Origin: JAGUXG01 sp043798435
GTDB lineage: Bacteria; UBA9089; UBA9088; JAGUXG01
Assembly (NCBI GenBank): GCA_043798435.1
Contig: JAZDOR010000233.1
Span: 1-14,760, forward strand
DNA length: 14,760 nt
Reading direction: 5' to 3'
Of this stretch, positions 13,016-14,760 are shown in pieces. The notes beneath the pieces were generated by a model that saw only the letters and a program-made list of their open reading frames with translations, made no database searches and was not told the origin of the DNA. Position 1 is the stretch's first letter. Every line of letters starts with the position of its first letter. The translations under genes were made by a program, and so were the position numbers.

Positions 13016-13717
13016 ATGTCTATTTCCAGATTCTTTGTCAGTAAAGATGAAATTAAAGGCGACTCTGTATCAATCACGGATAGAGAGACCTTAAAGCACA
13101 TTAAGGCTCTGAGGCTCGGACCCAAAGAAAAGATTATAATTTTAGACGGAAACTCAGAGTATGAGGCAGAGATAGGGACATGCCTTCCAAACTGCGTCCA
13201 AACTCATATTCTTTCTCAGAAGGATATTCCTCGCCTTGGCGTAAATATCACCCTTTTTCAGGGAATTCCAAAACACCCAAAGATGGAAAAGGTGGTAGAA
13301 GCTATGGCTTCACTTGGAATAGCAGAGATTGTTCCGCTTTTGTGCGAAAGGTCTGTTGCCAAAGGTATGAGGCTTGAGAGATTGCAGAAGATAGCTTATT
13401 CATCAGCTTTATCTGGAAGGCTTACAAAAATTTCTGAGATAACAAACCTCTATAGCCTCAAAAGACCAGAGGAAGATACCCTCTTTCTTGTTGCCTGGGA
13501 GGAGGAGAAAAAAAGAAGGATGAAAGACCTGCTTCCCCTTTCAAAGCCGAATATCTGGGTAACAATTGGACCTGAAGGTGGGCTGACAAATAAAGAGGTT
13601 GCCTATCTTGAAAGTTTAGGAGGAATCCCAATCTCCATCTTTGAAACAATCCTCAAAACAGAATACGCAGGGCTTATCCTTATATCTGCTATCCTCTATG
13701 AGCTTTCTGCAATATAA
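13016..13717 (+). CDS. rsmE: 16S rRNA (uracil-1498-N3)-methyltransferase
   Basis: 233 residues, typical length. RsmE methylates N3 of U1498 in helix 44 of 16S rRNA using S-adenosylmethionine; it is a SPOUT-class trefoil-knot enzyme. It has the N-terminal PUA-like start ISRFFV, HIKALRLGPKEKIIILDG, then KMEKVVEAMASLGIAEIVPLLCERS, SGRLTKISEI (the usual QSGR region, here LSGR), the knot motif GPEGGLTNKEV (185-195) and ILKTEYAGLILISAI (212-226), a variant of the common LR.ETA. It is probably cotranscribed with the radical SAM gene (3-nt gap, ribosome site aagg at the upstream gene's end) and is the last gene of the plus-strand run. It ends facing a minus-strand gene. Confidence 0.93.
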   Translation: MSISRFFVSKDEIKGDSVSITDRETLKHIKALRLGPKEKIIILDGNSEYEAEIGTCLPNCVQTHILSQKDIPRLGVNITLFQGIPKHPKMEKVVEAMASLGIAEIVPLLCERSVAKGMRLERLQKIAYSSALSGRLTKISEITNLYSLKRPEEDTLFLVAWEEEKKRRMKDLLPLSKPNIWVTIGPEGGLTNKEVAYLESLGGIPISIFETILKTEYAGLILISAILYELSAI

Positions 13718-13736
13718 CTTAGAGGAGAAAATATTA

Positions 13737-13845
13737 GCCACAGAGACCACAGAGAGCACAGAGATAATAAATAGGAAATTATATCCGCAGATTTCACAGA
13801 TTTTATTTATATTTAGCTTAATCCTTTTTAGCTTACAGCTTCTTT
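13737..13845. repeat. Worn palindromic repeat remnants between convergent genes
   Basis: The stretch contains gccacagagaccacagagag (13737 onward), a truncated relative of the repeat at 6832, then ccgcagatttcacagatttt and ttagcttacagcttc, fragments of the other repeat families. No complete palindrome, no target duplication and no clear terminator for the converging genes can be seen. Confidence 0.55.
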
Positions 13846-13846
13846 T

Positions 13847-14443
13847 TTATCTCTGAATCACCAGCCTTTGTCTTCCAGAATACTTTCCTGCTTTGAGGCT
13901 TATGAAGTATAACCCCTGGGATAGTTTATCTCCTCTGTCATTCTTTGTGTCATAGAATAGGGCTTTCTCTTTGGTTATGTATAAACCTGCCTTTTTGTAT
14001 CCGGCATCTATTGTTTTTACCTTTTGTCCAAGGATATTATAGACTTCAACAAGGACATCTGCATCCTCTGATAGCTTAAAGGGAATGTAACAGGAATCGG
14101 AAGAAGGGTTGGGATAGGACTGGAGGAGTATTGAGACACTTGGAATAACCTCTATCTTTCCTTCATCAGGGGTTATATCTGGGACAACATAGCCTTTCTC
14201 AATAAAGAGTGTCCTTCTGTTTGCTTCAGTGTCAAACTCAAACTTGATAAGGGATTCTCCATCTGCTTTCACCCTGAAACTAACTTTAGCAAATAGACCC
14301 GAGCTATCTGTTATAGGCACAAGTGAACCAATGGCTAAGTCTATCCTTCCTTTATTGTTGTCTATCCTGTTCATCAGTAACTGTAGGTTCTGTATCCAGT
14401 CTCCTTTATAGTATCTTCCACAAATCCACGCACTAAATATTAT
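13847..14443 (-). pseudogene. 3' part of a broken surface protein: cohesin-like half plus C-terminal sorting domain
   Basis: The frame is open from 14443 to the stop at 13847; the first ATG is at 14374 (175 codons), but the coding-like sequence starts earlier (SAWICGRYYKGDWIQNLQLL), so that ATG is not a natural start. NNKGRIDLAIGSL and LFAKVSFRVKADGESLIKFE match the C-terminal half of a cohesin-type domain. The last ~85 residues (SYPNPSSDSCYIPFKLSEDADVLVEVYNILGQKV to GLYFISLKAGKYSGRQRLVIQR) form a FlgD-like/type IX secretion sorting domain, which directs export and surface anchoring in FCB-type bacteria. The N-terminal half of the cohesin is missing and the upstream reading frame is interrupted by a stop and a repeat insertion, so I treat this as a gene fragment. 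It would be translated only by re-initiation. Confidence 0.7.
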
Positions 14444-14760
14444 TTATCTTATATAAATAAACACACAAAGACACGGAGCACACAAAGAATAAGGAATGAA
14501 ATATAAAACTTTGTGCCTTTCTTTGTGTCTTGGTGGCTTTGTGTGAGAAAATAAAGCTCCAGAGTAAGAAAAAGGGTAGCCAATCTATGAAGTTTATCTG
14601 TCCATCTCCATTTGGATCACCTGCAATCAATGTTATTGTTCCAATATCCGTGGTATCATTAGACTGGGTCTGGGTAATTATAGCTGTTCTTGTGGCTGGT
14701 GTTGCCCCTGGATAGGTAAAGCTCAGAGTGTATGTTCCAACAGGGATGTTTGAAAAGATA
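14433..14760 (-). pseudogene. Dockerin-containing surface protein fragment, truncated by a repeat, 5' end off-window
   Basis: The frame enters from the right edge and reads FSNIPVGTYTLSFTYPGA (a carboxypeptidase-regulatory-like beta-sandwich end), then TDIGTITLIAGDPNGDGQIN FIDWLPFF, whose GDPNGDGQINFID is the first calcium loop of a dockerin-type repeat. Genuine-looking sequence ends at about 14560. The rest, SHKATKTQRKAQSF and a hydrophobic run up to the stop at 14433, is translated repeat DNA. The second dockerin loop is lost. Together with the fragment to its left this was probably one secreted modular protein. The upstream start and signal peptide lie outside the window. Confidence 0.7.
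14462..14548. repeat. Palindromic repeat ('cacaaagacac' family) inside the surface-protein gene
   Basis: cacacaaagacacggagcac (14462 on) pairs with ctttgtgtcttggtggctttgtgtg (to 14545), giving a hairpin of about 87 nt. The flanks share aaataaa (14455-14461 and 14549-14555), a possible but A/T-rich and therefore weak target duplication. Removing the element and one copy leaves a single reading frame on the minus strand interrupted only by TAA at 14444-14446, which links the two surface-protein fragments. Confidence 0.6.

Overview
The window reads as a chromosomal segment of an uncultivated bacterium with moderate-to-low G+C. It holds only housekeeping-type genes, has no phage or plasmid backbone, and is heavily loaded with short palindromic intergenic repeats. 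Two features point to an FCB-like or candidate-phylum lineage rather than a proteobacterium or firmicute. One is a C-terminal FlgD-like/type IX-style sorting domain on a surface protein with dockerin- and cohesin-like pieces. The other is the density of 'cacagag', 'atctgcg' and 'gtaagcgttcag' repeats. The phylum cannot be fixed from this sequence alone.

Layout. 25-845 is a type I-E-like CRISPR array with 14 repeats and 13 spacers; no cas gene is in the window. 1240-2178 is an orphan OppF/DppF-type ABC ATPase. 2521-5346 is a large fusion of a multi-pass membrane region with a C-terminal DUF362 domain. 5347-5933 has no intact gene but holds a decayed DDE (rve-type) transposase and two palindromic repeats. 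5934-6832 is a cvpA-accB pair overlapping by ATGA. 7026-13717 is a same-strand run: UbiA-family prenyltransferase, pcm, dedA, xseB, a DUF2283 gene, a polyprenyl diphosphate synthase, mobA, a HemW-like radical SAM gene and rsmE. On the minus strand, converging on rsmE, are the remains of a secreted dockerin/cohesin/sorting-domain protein, cut by a repeat and running off the right edge.

The most interesting signal lies between the genes. At least four copies of a 148-209 bp element have termini GTAAGCGTTCAG...CTGAACGCTTAC, and three have perfect 8-bp target duplications (caatggtt, gaaaatca, gaaaaagt). Both the termini and the 8-bp duplication match the IS66 transposase family, so these look like IS66-mobilised MITEs. 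One copy is nested inside an older copy. Two further short elements of other families also sit between 8-bp direct repeats (tatgaaag, ttagaaaa). Removing the insertions on paper restores a tightly packed operon: ubiA-family/pcm overlap by ATGA, pcm/dedA lie 5 nt apart, dedA overlaps xseB, and mobA overlaps the radical SAM gene. Several insertions changed the 3' ends of genes: the stop codons of the ABC ATPase gene, accB and dedA use element bases, and the tails of MobA and XseB are repeat-derived.

Functionally, the long run combines isoprenoid chemistry (prenyl synthase, UbiA-family transferase), repair and maintenance (pcm, xseB, rsmE), cofactor genes (mobA, HemW-like) and a DedA membrane protein. 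The grouping looks like a generic housekeeping operon rather than one pathway.
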